Part shown: one piece after another, positions 45,603-54,551 of the stretch
How the letters are laid out: every line of letters starts with the position of its first letter
Numbering within the stretch: position 1 is the stretch's first letter
Assembly (NCBI GenBank): GCA_012522805.1
Contig: JAAYJS010000018.1
Location: forward strand, 1-64,000
Direction of reading: 5' to 3'
DNA: 64,000 nt
From: Eubacteriaceae bacterium
GTDB lineage: Bacteria > Bacillota > Clostridia > Eubacteriales > Eubacteriaceae
Position numbers and translations under genes: made by a program
Notes under the pieces: generated by a model
Databases searched by the model: none
The model's input: the letters and a program-made list of their open reading frames with translations, nothing else
What the model was told of the DNA's origin: nothing

Positions 45603-46763
45603 ATGGCATACTTGCCGCAAATGGAGCAGATCGAGTCGGATGTTATGGCACGGGTTCTCGAAGAGATGCACAATTACGATGCCGGACGCTACACCGAGTC
45701 GGATGTTATGGCAGCCCTTCGAAAACCCTCCTGCAGTATCGAAAATTTAAAGGCTTTGTTATCTTCCGCGGCGACACCTTATTTAGAGGCCATGGCCAAA
45801 CGCGCCCACGACGAGACGCAGAAACACTTTGGCAACACAGTGTATCTCTTTACACCTCTTTATATTGCCAATTATTGTGAAAATCATTGTGTTTATTGTG
45901 GTTTTAACGCTACCAACAAAATTAGGCGTTTGCGCCTCAATAAAGAACAAATGGAGCGGGAAATGCAAATTATTGCAGAGTCGGGAATAGAAGAAGTCCT
46001 GTTGTTAACCGGGGAGAGTCCTACCGCCAGCGATGTTGCGTATATTGGTGAAGCTTGCCAATTGGCACGTCGATACTTTCGCATGGTGGGCTTGGAAATT
46101 TATCCTGTCAATACCGAGGAATACCGTTATCTCAGGGAGTGTGGTGCCGACTACGTCACCGTTTTTCAAGAAACCTACGATAGCGATCTTTATGAAACTC
46201 TGCACTTGAGGGGTCCTAAAAGGGTTTGGCCTTATCGCTTTGAAGCCCAAGAGCGGGCGCTGATGGGTGGAATGCGCGGGGTTGGTTTTTCCGCACTCTT
46301 TGGATTGGGGGATTTTAGACGGGATGCCTTGGCAACGGCGCTCCATGCCTATTTTCTGCAACAAAAATATCCCCATGGAGAGGTATCGTTGTCTTGTCCA
46401 AGAATCCGACCGACTGCCACCGATCAACATTTTGCATCTCAGAATGTGAGCGAAAAGGATCTTTGCCAGATTATTTGCGCCTATCGAATTTTCATGCCCT
46501 ATGCCGGCATTACCGTATCCACCCGGGAAAGCGCCACCTTCAGGCGAGGTATTGTAAAAATTGCCGCTACGAAACTATCTGCCGGGGTGTCCACAGGGAT
46601 TGGAGATCACGAAGAGAAATACACAGATGCGGTTATAGAAGATGCCAACGCCGTGGGAGATGCACAATTTGAAATCAGCGATTCCCGTTCCTTACAAGAA
46701 GTTTACGACGATTTAAGTGTAGACGGCTTGCAGCCGGTTTTAAACGATTATCTCTATGTTTAA
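45603..46763 (+). CDS. thiH: 2-iminoacetate synthase ThiH (radical SAM)
   Basis: 386 residues from ATG 45603; the track's ATG 45549 adds 18 poorly conserved residues and lacks an RBS. Radical-SAM motif CENHCVYCG, followed by the Bio/Thi barrel and VSTRESATFR. It cleaves tyrosine to give dehydroglycine for ThiG, the oxygen-independent route. There is an internal 19-base direct repeat in frame near the N-terminus. Overlaps the next gene by 8 bases. Confidence 0.95.
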   Translation: MAYLPQMEQIESDVMARVLEEMHNYDAGRYTESDVMAALRKPSCSIENLKALLSSAATPYLEAMAKRAHDETQKHFGNTVYLFTPLYIANYCENHCVYCGFNATNKIRRLRLNKEQMEREMQIIAESGIEEVLLLTGESPTASDVAYIGEACQLARRYFRMVGLEIYPVNTEEYRYLRECGADYVTVFQETYDSDLYETLHLRGPKRVWPYRFEAQERALMGGMRGVGFSALFGLGDFRRDALATALHAYFLQQKYPHGEVSLSCPRIRPTATDQHFASQNVSEKDLCQIICAYRIFMPYAGITVSTRESATFRRGIVKIAATKLSAGVSTGIGDHEEKYTDAVIEDANAVGDAQFEISDSRSLQEVYDDLSVDGLQPVLNDYLYV

Positions 46764-47364
46764 AATTATCTGTATCAGCAACCGAAAGCTTTGCAAGGAA
46801 AACTTTTTAGAGCGAGTGGAAAAGATAGCGGCGGCAAAACCGGACGGTTTTATTCTCAGGTAAAAAGATCTGCCAATTGAGGAATACCGGGCATTGGCGC
46901 AAGAGGTTTTGGGCATTTGCAAAAAGCAGAAAGTGCCCTGTATTTTACACACATGGTCAGGGGTTTCCGAGAAACTCGGTATATCCGCCATTCACTTGCC
47001 TTTGTCGGATTTACGGCGCCTTGGGAGGAAGGGCTCCTTGAAGTCCTTTGATACCGTCGGTGCATCCTGTCACTCCCTGTCAGAAGCTTTAGAAGCAGAG
47101 GCTTTGGGGGCAACCATTATCACCGCCAGTCATATTTTCCCCACCGATTGCAAACAAAATGTACCCCCCAAGGGCTTGGCGTTTTTATCCGAAATTTGCC
47201 AAAGGGTTTCAATACCGGTCATTGCATTGGGGGGTATTTTTGAAAACAACATCGCCTTTTTGCCCGATACCGGCGCAGCCGGCGCTGCTGTTATGAGCAC
47301 GGCGATGACCTGTGATGCCCCCAACCACATGATGATGGCGCTGAGAAAACAAGTTCATAGATAA
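46756..47364 (+). pseudogene. ThiE/TenI-like phosphate-barrel protein with in-frame TAA
   Basis: Frame begins ATG 46756 inside the end of thiH. Codon 36 is TAA 46861-46863, in FILR-stop-KDLPIEEYRAL, where family members have Glu (ILREKDLP; GAA to TAA). Downstream the frame stays open with SCHSLSEALEAEALGA, VIALGGIFENN and GAAGAAVMSTAM. TenI-like thiazole tautomerase or a second ThiE; 203 codons in all. The stop would leave a 35-residue peptide unless a downstream start (46894) is used. Confidence 0.88.
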
Positions 47365-47369
47365 AAATA

Positions 47370-47410
47370 CCAATCCCCCCAAATCGTCGATAGTCGATTG
47401 GGGGGATTGG
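47370..47410 (-). terminator. Terminator after the aminotransferase (convergent with thi operon)
   Basis: CCAATCCCCCCAAATCG pairs with CGATTGGGGGGATTGG; the minus-strand T-rich tail TATTTTTAT follows. Confidence 0.8.
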
Positions 47411-47444
47411 CATGTCATGAATCGATCATTTTAAAAAGTGTTGC

Positions 47445-48794
47445 TTAGTTAAAATCGAGTTGTTTTTCTGTTTGTGTGATGATGGTATCTAGCTTTTCTA
47501 ATAGCAAATCGGTTTCTTCCCGGGTAATGCCGTAGTACGGTGTCAAGATGAAGGCATCGCCTTCGATACCGCGTTTCATCTTACCGGAAGCAGCGGATAA
47601 GATCACGCCATTGTCAAAGCCTGCCTTCATCAATTTGGCCAAAGCCATTTGCTCGTTGGGCAAGCAGGTGCGGGTTTCGTGGTCTTTAACCAGTTCCACA
47701 CCGGTTAAGAGGCCTTTGCCCCTGACATCTCCAATGAGGGGATGGCGGTCTCGCATTTTAATGAGTTCTTCTCTCATATAGTCGCCTTGGGTATTGATGT
47801 TTTCCAGCATGTTTTCCCGTTCCATGATGCGGGTGGTTTCGATGGTAACGGCGCAAGCCATGGGGTTGCCCGCCCAGGTAAATCCGGCATAGTAGTAACC
47901 GACTTCTTTAAACAAATCGGATACTCTTTCATTGACGGCAGCAGCACCAACGGGGAAATACCCGCCGGACATACATTTTGCAATGGCTACGATATCCGGT
48001 TGAATACCAAACCAATCCGTAGAAAGAGGCTTGCCGGTTCTGCCGTAGCCGGCCAATACATCGTCGGTGATGACGAGCAATTCGTATTTGTCGCAAATCT
48101 CTTTGATGCGTTTAAAATAGCCTTCCGGTGGTGTCATACCTGCGGTGGTGGTGCCGCCGATGGGTTCAAACAAAAATCCTGCGTAGTTATCCGGGCCTCT
48201 GTTGATCAATTCGTATTCCAGTTCATTTGCACACTCAAAGTCGCAGGATTCAGGTCTTTTTTCAAAGGGGCAGTGGTAACAGGTAGGCGGTGCGATGTGG
48301 CCTTCATCGATGGCATAGGCGGACATATCGCTTCTACGGGCGATGTTGCCTCCAAAGCATGCCGTTAAAAAGGTGTTTCCATGATAGCTTAACCAACGGG
48401 ACATAATTTTATTTTTTGTGGGTTTTCCCTTGTGTACCCAATAGGCTTTTGCAATACGCGCAGCCATTTCCACAGCCTCAGATCCACCGGAAGTAAGGAA
48501 AAACCGATCCATTCCCGTAAAATCTGCCAGTACCTTGGAGCATTCATCTAAGATGGAGGGCACGGAAGTAAAACGAGTGAGATACCCTAATTCTAAAGCT
48601 TGTTTTTTAAGCACTTCCGCCATATCTTCCCGTCCATACCCTAAGGATGCGTTCATAGCTCCCGAACAAGAGTCGATGTATTGGTTACCATCGGCATCCC
48701 ATTGATAAAAACCCTTGCCTTTAACAAGGTTTAAGTTTGGATTAACCCAATCCGATAAAAATACGTGGGGATGCAACTCATAAGACTTTTTCAT
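47445..48794 (-). CDS. Class III (omega-amino acid) aminotransferase
   Basis: 449 residues from ATG 48794 (GGAGG 9 bases upstream; the track begins at a TTG in the RBS region). Fold-type I PLP signatures: FFLTSGGSEAVEMA, SYHGNTFL, LVITDDVLAGYGRTG (PLP-binding Asp), and VAIAKCMSGGYFPVGA with the Schiff-base Lys. A CYHC...CDFEC cysteine cluster lies mid-protein. Amino donor likely an omega-amino acid or taurine-like compound; specificity unknown. Downstream of an MFS carrier on the same strand. Confidence 0.9.
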   Translation of the reverse strand: MKKSYELHPHVFLSDWVNPNLNLVKGKGFYQWDADGNQYIDSCSGAMNASLGYGREDMAEVLKKQALELGYLTRFTSVPSILDECSKVLADFTGMDRFFLTSGGSEAVEMAARIAKAYWVHKGKPTKNKIMSRWLSYHGNTFLTACFGGNIARRSDMSAYAIDEGHIAPPTCYHCPFEKRPESCDFECANELEYELINRGPDNYAGFLFEPIGGTTTAGMTPPEGYFKRIKEICDKYELLVITDDVLAGYGRTGKPLSTDWFGIQPDIVAIAKCMSGGYFPVGAAAVNERVSDLFKEVGYYYAGFTWAGNPMACAVTIETTRIMERENMLENINTQGDYMREELIKMRDRHPLIGDVRGKGLLTGVELVKDHETRTCLPNEQMALAKLMKAGFDNGVILSAASGKMKRGIEGDAFILTPYYGITREETDLLLEKLDTIITQTEKQLDFN

Positions 48795-48913
48795 AATTAT
48801 CAACCTCCTATAAATTATGAATTTCTAAGCGACAAAACGGACTGACACCGATTGTGATAACTTTTTTCGCTGATGACCGACCTCCTCAAAATGATGAATG
48901 CTAAGCGATAAAA

Positions 48914-50209
48914 TTAAATGGACGCTGATTCTGAAAACTTACTCCGCAAGGTTTTACCGGCTTTGAGGGAAAAGTTGCAGAATACAAACATGCCGATTGC
49001 AATGAGTATATTAATGATCCAAACCAGATTGTAGGAGCCGCTGGTATCGTAGATGATGCCGCAAAAGACTGGGCCTACCATACATCCGACTAAAAACAAT
49101 GCGTAGTTTAAACCATAGAGAAAAGAATAATCTTTCATGCCAAAAATGGTAGCGGTGAGCAAAGGTGGTCCGACTGCAGAGATGCAAACACTGAGACCTA
49201 CCAATACGGCCGTCACATAGGCCAATGCCGGTATGTTGGTCGTAAAATACAAACTGACCATACCGAATATAAATAAAACGGTACTCAACAAAATACTGGC
49301 ATTGACGCTGAATCGATCGATGACGATACCGATGGCAAAGGTACCGATTAATAGGCCAATTGAAAGGACGGACATCACAAGCCCGGCATTCATATCGATA
49401 TCGTATAAAAAGTTCGGAATATGGACCATGACTCCGGACGCCACCATTCCCATACAAAACAAGCCCATGGTCAAAAATAGAAAAGCAGATGAACGCAAAG
49501 CAATTTTTTTAGGAACGCCGGAGTGAGGATCCTCCGCACCCTTTTCTCTCTCTTCCTTTTCTCTTTTTTCAGCAGCTTTGATGGCCTGAGGCGAGCCCTC
49601 AGGGTAAGTAAAGGGAACTTGATGGACATCTGAAGGTTTTTTATAAAAAATCAATGCGGAAACAGGAATGGCGGTCACTAAAATGATCGCACCGGAGATA
49701 AAAACGGCGGTCTTCCAACCAAGGCTTTGAATCATCAACTCTGTTAAAGGTGAGAGAAAAATCGCTCCTAAACCGGCACCGGCGAAGACCAAGCCCGTCA
49801 TGGTACCGCGTTTGTCTATGAACCAATTATTCAACATGGACGTGAGCGGCACATTGGCGATGGTCATCATAGAAGCATCGGCGATAAAAAATAAAATATA
49901 AAATTGCCAAAGTTGCGTGGCAATGGATAAGGTCATAAAAGCGATACCGGTGGCAATAGAACCCAAAACCATCATGAGGCGGATGGGCATTTTTTCAATC
50001 AAGTAACCAGCAAACATAGCCCCCACGGCAGCGCCCAGAGCCGCCATGGCATAAGAGACAGAAAATTGGGCAGTTGTAAATCCAAATTCTTGATTAACCG
50101 GCGTCATGTAAAACGCAGGGGTATTGTTGATGATGGCGACAGTAAAAACGGTGATGATAAAAGCTCCAAAAACAATACGATTACCAAAAAAACGTTGCTT
50201 GTTGTTCAT
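48914..50209 (-). CDS. MFS transporter, OFA (oxalate/formate antiporter)-like
   Basis: 431 residues from ATG 50209 with AGAGGT upstream. 12 membrane segments, TM1 FGAFIITVFTVAIINNTPAF and a loop GYLIEKMPIRLM. A long, very charged central loop (EKREKEEREKGAEDP) sits between the halves. It may carry the amino acid used by the aminotransferase 119 bases downstream; the substrate is unproven. Confidence 0.88.
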   Translation of the reverse strand: MNNKQRFFGNRIVFGAFIITVFTVAIINNTPAFYMTPVNQEFGFTTAQFSVSYAMAALGAAVGAMFAGYLIEKMPIRLMMVLGSIATGIAFMTLSIATQLWQFYILFFIADASMMTIANVPLTSMLNNWFIDKRGTMTGLVFAGAGLGAIFLSPLTELMIQSLGWKTAVFISGAIILVTAIPVSALIFYKKPSDVHQVPFTYPEGSPQAIKAAEKREKEEREKGAEDPHSGVPKKIALRSSAFLFLTMGLFCMGMVASGVMVHIPNFLYDIDMNAGLVMSVLSIGLLIGTFAIGIVIDRFSVNASILLSTVLFIFGMVSLYFTTNIPALAYVTAVLVGLSVCISAVGPPLLTATIFGMKDYSFLYGLNYALFLVGCMVGPVFCGIIYDTSGSYNLVWIINILIAIGMFVFCNFSLKAGKTLRSKFSESASI

Positions 50210-51120
50210 GGAAATACCTCTTCTCCGTATGTTGAAATCTTTACACGCAAAGAGCAAGCAGCCTATTTCATGGAACATCAAAAAGTAAAAGGGTGGGTTT
50301 GGGGTAAGGGTGTGGTAATAATCTTATAAAAGCAAGGTGCATCAACAAATAAATGATTGTTTGAAAATGACACAAGCTTTTTCGCAATCTGCACAAATCG
50401 ATTCGGGCAATATTCTGTATTGAATAATAATTTAAACGTCGTACATTACTTTGCATGATCAAAGTTTAAATCTCTAAGTTTTGTAAAAAATCTTAGAAAA
50501 TGTTCTATCTTTTCATCCGTATAAAGTACTGCTTAATGATGTTGTTCCAATAGACTGCTGTTCCTCATTTAACCGTTGAGTGTCATTAGAAATGATCTGT
50601 TGCCAGTATGCAGCAACATAAGTGTTAATCGTTGTTAGCTGAGCTTTCACTTATAGTTTGCACAGGGTGAAGGCTCAACAACCATACGATACCATTGAGC
50701 AAAATACAGAAATTATCCAAAAGATTGAGCCCGAATCTGTGTGCATAAACGTTTACAATAAATAGTATAACATATATTTGCTAAGATTGTTAGGTATTTT
50801 AGAAAAAAGAAAAAATTGTACATTGGCAAACACAATTATGAATACCCCCAAGCTTGTCTAAAGCATAGCGAGAGGGTGCGGTAGGGCCGAAAAATATCGC
50901 TTAAAAAGTCTCGACATTGTTTAAGATATCCGATTGTACCCCATAGACCAGAGCGATGGTGTCTTCTTCTGGACTATCGGATTTTAAATAGAACAGGACA
51001 GTGTAGGGACCATTGGTTGCTTTTAGTTTTTAACATTTGTAGTTTAATTAATTGTGACGGGCACCATCGGTGTCAGCTTGACCTCAGAGCGCTTTGGTGA
51101 CATAATAGAATCAAATTCAA
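50210..51120. other. 900-base gap, mostly eroded or non-coding
   Basis: No intact gene. A 41-codon minus-strand open stretch (50901-51026) ends TAA and reads as NGPYTVLFYLKSDSPEEDT then IALVYGVQSDILNN, plainly protein-like but closed by a stop upstream. Elsewhere only short A+T-rich stretches are seen. Confidence 0.4.
50901..51026 (-). pseudogene. Unidentified C-terminal coding remnant
   Basis: See gap description: open frame of about 42 codons with acidic, normal amino-acid composition ending at TAA 50901; no start, no RBS and no recognised family. Confidence 0.35.
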
Positions 51121-51123
51121 TAC

Positions 51124-51214
51124 TAGGGGAGCGACTTTATCCGGAGGATAAAAGCTGAGAGGAAGGTAAGGCTTCGACCCTTCAACCTGATATGGGTAAT
51201 GCCATCGTAGGAAA
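51124..51214 (+). promoter_or_regulatory. TPP riboswitch (THI element) of thiM operon
   Basis: GGGGAGC...GCTGAGAGGAAGG...ACCCTTCAACCTGATATGG and ATGCCATCGTAGG match the conserved thi-box positions, with an extra P1 stem of TTATCC/GGATAA. Fewer conserved than the first but clear. Confidence 0.95.
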
Positions 51215-51232
51215 AAACGTGTGTACGGTTCG

Positions 51233-51259
51233 GATTGCCTTTGGCAATCTTTTTTATTT
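51233..51259 (+). terminator. Expression-platform terminator of the second TPP riboswitch
   Basis: GATTGCC-TTT-GGCAATC followed by TTTTTTATTTT, ending 12 bases before the thiM start; RBS GAGAGGT lies after the hairpin. Confidence 0.85.
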
Positions 51260-51270
51260 TGAGAGGTAAA

Positions 51271-52098
51271 ATGTTCAAAGAAATTATAAACAATGTAAAA
51301 GAAAAAGTGTCATTGGTACACAATATCACCAATTACGTCACTGTTAACGATGTCGCAAATAGCCTCATCGCCTACGGTGCTGCCCCGATAATGGCGGACG
51401 ACCCCAAGGAGGTCGAAGACATTACGGCTTTGTGCCAGGGCACCAATATCAACATCGGTACATTAAATGAAAGGACCATTACATCCATGGTTTTAGCCGG
51501 TCAAAAGGCAAATGCTCTCAAACAACCTGTCCTGTTGGACCCCGTGGGGATCGGTGCGTCGAATCTGCGCACGGAAACCGCCATGACCTTGATCAAAAAA
51601 ATCAACTTCGATGTGATCCGGGGCAACATGTCAGAAATGAAGGCCATTGCCTTGGGTACCGGTGGTGCCCGCGGGGTAGATGCGGATGCAGCCGATGCCA
51701 TCTCACAACAAAATTTATCAGCGGTGGTGGAATTGGCGGTATCGTTATCTGAGCGCATTGGAAGTGTCGTAGCCATTTCCGGCGCTATCGATGTGGTTGC
51801 TCACGGCCATCAAGTGGCGATTGTGCGCAACGGCTCCCCGCTGATGGCGCAGATAACCGGCAGCGGTTGTATGCTTTCGGCATTAATCACCGCCACCCTT
51901 GCCGCCAATCCCGAAAAACCCTTCCGTGCGACAGTCACCGCTTTTTGTGTGATGGGTGTCGCCGGAGAAATGGCCGAAGCCCGCATGACGGAAACAGACG
52001 GCAACGCCTCCTATCGCAATTATTTAATCGATGGGATTTACAACTTGAATGCCGCTGTTTTGGAAAGAAGGAGCAATTGTGAAATACGAGAAGCTTAG
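51271..52098 (+). CDS. thiM: Hydroxyethylthiazole kinase ThiM
   Basis: 275 residues from ATG 51271, GAGAGGT upstream. Ribokinase-like fold: VHNITNYVTVNDVAN, LLDPVGIGASNLR, and the anion hole TGSGCMLSALI with Cys in place of Asp-type base, as usual for ThiM. It phosphorylates 4-methyl-5-hydroxyethylthiazole for salvage. First gene of the second thi operon; overlaps thiE by 20 bases. Confidence 0.96.
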   Translation: MFKEIINNVKEKVSLVHNITNYVTVNDVANSLIAYGAAPIMADDPKEVEDITALCQGTNINIGTLNERTITSMVLAGQKANALKQPVLLDPVGIGASNLRTETAMTLIKKINFDVIRGNMSEMKAIALGTGGARGVDADAADAISQQNLSAVVELAVSLSERIGSVVAISGAIDVVAHGHQVAIVRNGSPLMAQITGSGCMLSALITATLAANPEKPFRATVTAFCVMGVAGEMAEARMTETDGNASYRNYLIDGIYNLNAAVLERRSNCEIREA

Positions 52099-52741
52099 TG
52101 GAAAGGCCTTAAAAGATGCACTGTGTCTTTACGCCGTGACCGATCCCATGTGGTTGGACGGTCGCCCCTTAGCGCAAGATGTGGAGTCCGCATTAAAAGG
52201 TGGGGTCACCATGTTGCAGCTCAGAGAAAAAACATTGGATGATGCCGAATTCATCGCCTTGGGTCAAGAGATCGGTGCGCTGTGTCGAAAATACCGGGTA
52301 CCCTTTATTGTCAACGACAATGTGGCGGTTGCCTTGGCTTGCGGTGCCGACGGGGTACATATCGGACAGGAGGATATGGACGTGTCCGAGGCCAGAGCCC
52401 TTATCGGAGAACAGCGATTGCTCGGTGTCTCTGCCGGGTCTTTGGAGGAGGCGATTAGAGCTGAAAAAGACGGCGCAGACTATTTGGGAGTCGGTGCCAT
52501 GTACGCGACGGATACCAAGAAAGACGCAGACGTTACGTCCATTGCCACCCTTAAAGCAATTTGCCAGAGGGTTCGCATACCGGTGGTGGCCATTGGCGGC
52601 ATCAACAGCAAAACCATCCCCGACTTGAAAGGGTCCGGGGTAGACGGCATGGCGGTGGTCTCTGCCATCTTTGCACAAAAAGAAATAGAACGAGCGACAA
52701 GAGAACTAAAGAAACTGACCATGGAGGTACTGAATGGATAA
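52079..52741 (+). CDS. thiE: Thiamine-phosphate synthase ThiE
   Basis: 220 residues from GTG 52079 (AAGGAG 6 bases upstream). GVTMLQLREKTLDD, FIVNDNVAVALACGADGVHIGQED, IPVVAIGGINSKT and GMAVVSAIF are the classical pyrophosphate- and phosphate-binding segments. It couples HMP-PP and thiazole phosphate to thiamine phosphate. This is the intact thiE of the window, and it overlaps the next gene by 8 bases. Confidence 0.96.
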   Translation: MKYEKLSGKALKDALCLYAVTDPMWLDGRPLAQDVESALKGGVTMLQLREKTLDDAEFIALGQEIGALCRKYRVPFIVNDNVAVALACGADGVHIGQEDMDVSEARALIGEQRLLGVSAGSLEEAIRAEKDGADYLGVGAMYATDTKKDADVTSIATLKAICQRVRIPVVAIGGINSKTIPDLKGSGVDGMAVVSAIFAQKEIERATRELKKLTMEVLNG

Positions 52742-53372
52742 GGTAAAGGGATATATTTTTGATTTGGACGGCACATTGATCGATTCTTTAGGCGTGTGGG
52801 ATCATGTCGCCTCCAACTATCTGATAGATCAAGGCATCACGCCGGCAGAGGACTTGGACGAACTCTTAAAAAGTAAATCGATGCAACAGGCTGTGGTCCA
52901 TTTCCAAGAGGATTACGGTCTGCAAAAAACCGCTGAGCAAATCATTGCGGGGATAGACGAAGTCGTCACCAAGGCCTATCGGGAAACGGTTCAGCCCAAA
53001 CCCGGTGTCCTAGCCTTTTTAGAAAAACTCAAGGACAAGGGCATTCCCATGGTGTTGGCATCTGCCACCAGTCGGGTGCCCATCGAGGCTTGCCTTCAAA
53101 CCAACGACATGACCGATTATTTTGATGGTATCATCACCTGCGCTGAAATAGGTGCGGGTAAGGATAAGCCGGATATTTTTGAAGCCTGTTTGGGGTTGTT
53201 GGGAACGACGAAGGCAGAAACCTTGGTATTTGAGGATGCGCCCTACGCCATCCGTACCGCAAAGGAGGCCGGCTTTCGCCTGATCGGCGTGTACGACGAC
53301 TCTTGGGAAAGGGAATGGCAAGCGGTGGAACATCTGACGGAAAAATTCATTCAGAATTGGTATGAATTATGA
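52734..53372 (+). CDS. HAD-superfamily phosphatase/mutase inside the thiamine operon
   Basis: 212 residues. HAD motif I FDLDGTLIDS (nucleophile Asp), motif II VLASATSR, motif III/IV KDKPDIFEACL and VFEDAPYAI. Cap type C1 like beta-phosphoglucomutase and phosphoglycolate phosphatase. Being translationally coupled between thiE and thiD, it may act on a thiamine phosphate or pyrimidine phosphate; this is inference only. Confidence 0.88.
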   Translation: MDKVKGYIFDLDGTLIDSLGVWDHVASNYLIDQGITPAEDLDELLKSKSMQQAVVHFQEDYGLQKTAEQIIAGIDEVVTKAYRETVQPKPGVLAFLEKLKDKGIPMVLASATSRVPIEACLQTNDMTDYFDGIITCAEIGAGKDKPDIFEACLGLLGTTKAETLVFEDAPYAIRTAKEAGFRLIGVYDDSWEREWQAVEHLTEKFIQNWYEL

Positions 53373-54175
53373 AAAAAGTCTTAACCATAGCCGGTTCCGA
53401 TTGTAGCGGTGGCGCCGGCATTCAAGCGGATTTAAAAACCTTTGCGGCCCATTGCGTGTACGGGATGAGTGCCATTACCGCCTTAACGGCTCAAAACACC
53501 ACCGGGGTGCGCTCCATCCACGAAGTACCGGCAAATTTTTTGGCGGATCAATTGGATATGATTTTTGAGGATATTGTTCCGGATGCGGTAAAAATCGGGA
53601 TGGTCAGCTCTTCCGCGTTAATTACCACCATTGCAACTAAACTCAAGGAGCACGGGGCAAAAAATATTGTGGTCGATCCGGTCATGGTGGCCACTTCCGG
53701 TAGCAAATTGCTGGGAGACGAAGCGATTACAGCTTTAAAAACACATCTTTTGCCCTTGGGTTGCATGATCACACCCAATATTCCCGAAGCTGAGGTGCTC
53801 TGTGGTTATCAGATTAAAAACCCTCAGGATATGGAAAGGGCAGCCCGGGACATCGCAAAAAACCTACCCCAGGTATCCGTCTTGGTAAAGGGGGGTCATT
53901 TGTCCGCCGACGCCGACGACTATTTGTATACGGAAAAAGAGAGTCGCTGGTTTCATGCCCATCGCATAGATACCCCCAACACCCATGGCACCGGCTGCAC
54001 ATTGTCTTCGGCAATTGCCTGTCACTTGGCAGCGGATCAGGATCTTTTTACCGCGGTGCAAGAAGCAAAAGCTTATTTGGTCGGTGCTTTATCCACCGGG
54101 TTGGATTTGGGTCAAGGTAGCGGACCCTTAAACCATAGCTGGTGGACTACCAATTGCCGGTCCAATCAATTGTAA
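53369..54175 (+). CDS. thiD: Hydroxymethylpyrimidine (phosphate) kinase ThiD
   Basis: 268 residues. IAGSDCSGGAGIQADLKTF (HMP-binding), VVDPVMVATSGSKLL, TPNIPEAEVLCG and the catalytic THGTGCTLSSAIA. Phosphorylates HMP to HMP-PP in two steps. Start overlaps the HAD gene by 4 bases. Last gene of the second thi operon. Confidence 0.96.
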   Translation: MKKVLTIAGSDCSGGAGIQADLKTFAAHCVYGMSAITALTAQNTTGVRSIHEVPANFLADQLDMIFEDIVPDAVKIGMVSSSALITTIATKLKEHGAKNIVVDPVMVATSGSKLLGDEAITALKTHLLPLGCMITPNIPEAEVLCGYQIKNPQDMERAARDIAKNLPQVSVLVKGGHLSADADDYLYTEKESRWFHAHRIDTPNTHGTGCTLSSAIACHLAADQDLFTAVQEAKAYLVGALSTGLDLGQGSGPLNHSWWTTNCRSNQL

Positions 54176-54498
54176 GAGAGAAGGTATTTAAAAATAGACT
54201 AGGACGATCGAAATCATACCCAAGCTAACTTTGGGTGTAGGGCCTGCTTAAACGGTTGGACCTTCGCTAATCCGGCCACTGATTCAGAGCAATTGCAGAC
54301 ACCTCTCTTCTTTTGGAATAGTCCCTGATTGGATCAATCCAATTTTGCTTATCATGGAGAGTGTGGTTAAGGATCGAACCGAAGGATGATGCTATCATCT
54401 CTTCAAAACACTGCTCCGGTAGGTTCAGGTGACTAGTTACCGGTTAGAAAAAGTGTTGTCGTTACTCGACGAGAACACCCTTCAACAACAGTGCATTT
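54176..54498. other. 320-base gap, nothing recognised
   Basis: CCCAA-GCTAAC-TTTGGG (54221-54237) forms a tiny hairpin. No ORF, repeat or RNA gene recognised. Confidence 0.5.
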
Positions 54499-54544
54499 AA
54501 AAAACACCGAACTTCAACACTGGTTTTGAGTTCGGTGTTTTTTG
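54499..54544. terminator. Bidirectional terminator between thiD and the flavin reductase remnant
   Basis: AAAACACCGAACTT with AGTTCGGTGTTTT, T-tracts on both strands. Confidence 0.85.
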
Positions 54545-54551
54545 TATCCTT

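Noticed and set aside
16278-46863. A genetic-code change (TAA or TAG read as an amino acid) as explanation for the in-frame stops
   Set aside because: TAA and TAG both end many intact genes here (for example TAG for mttB-like 1, TAA for the winged-helix gene), the residues replaced differ (Lys, Glu, Glu, Leu), and flanking contexts share nothing.
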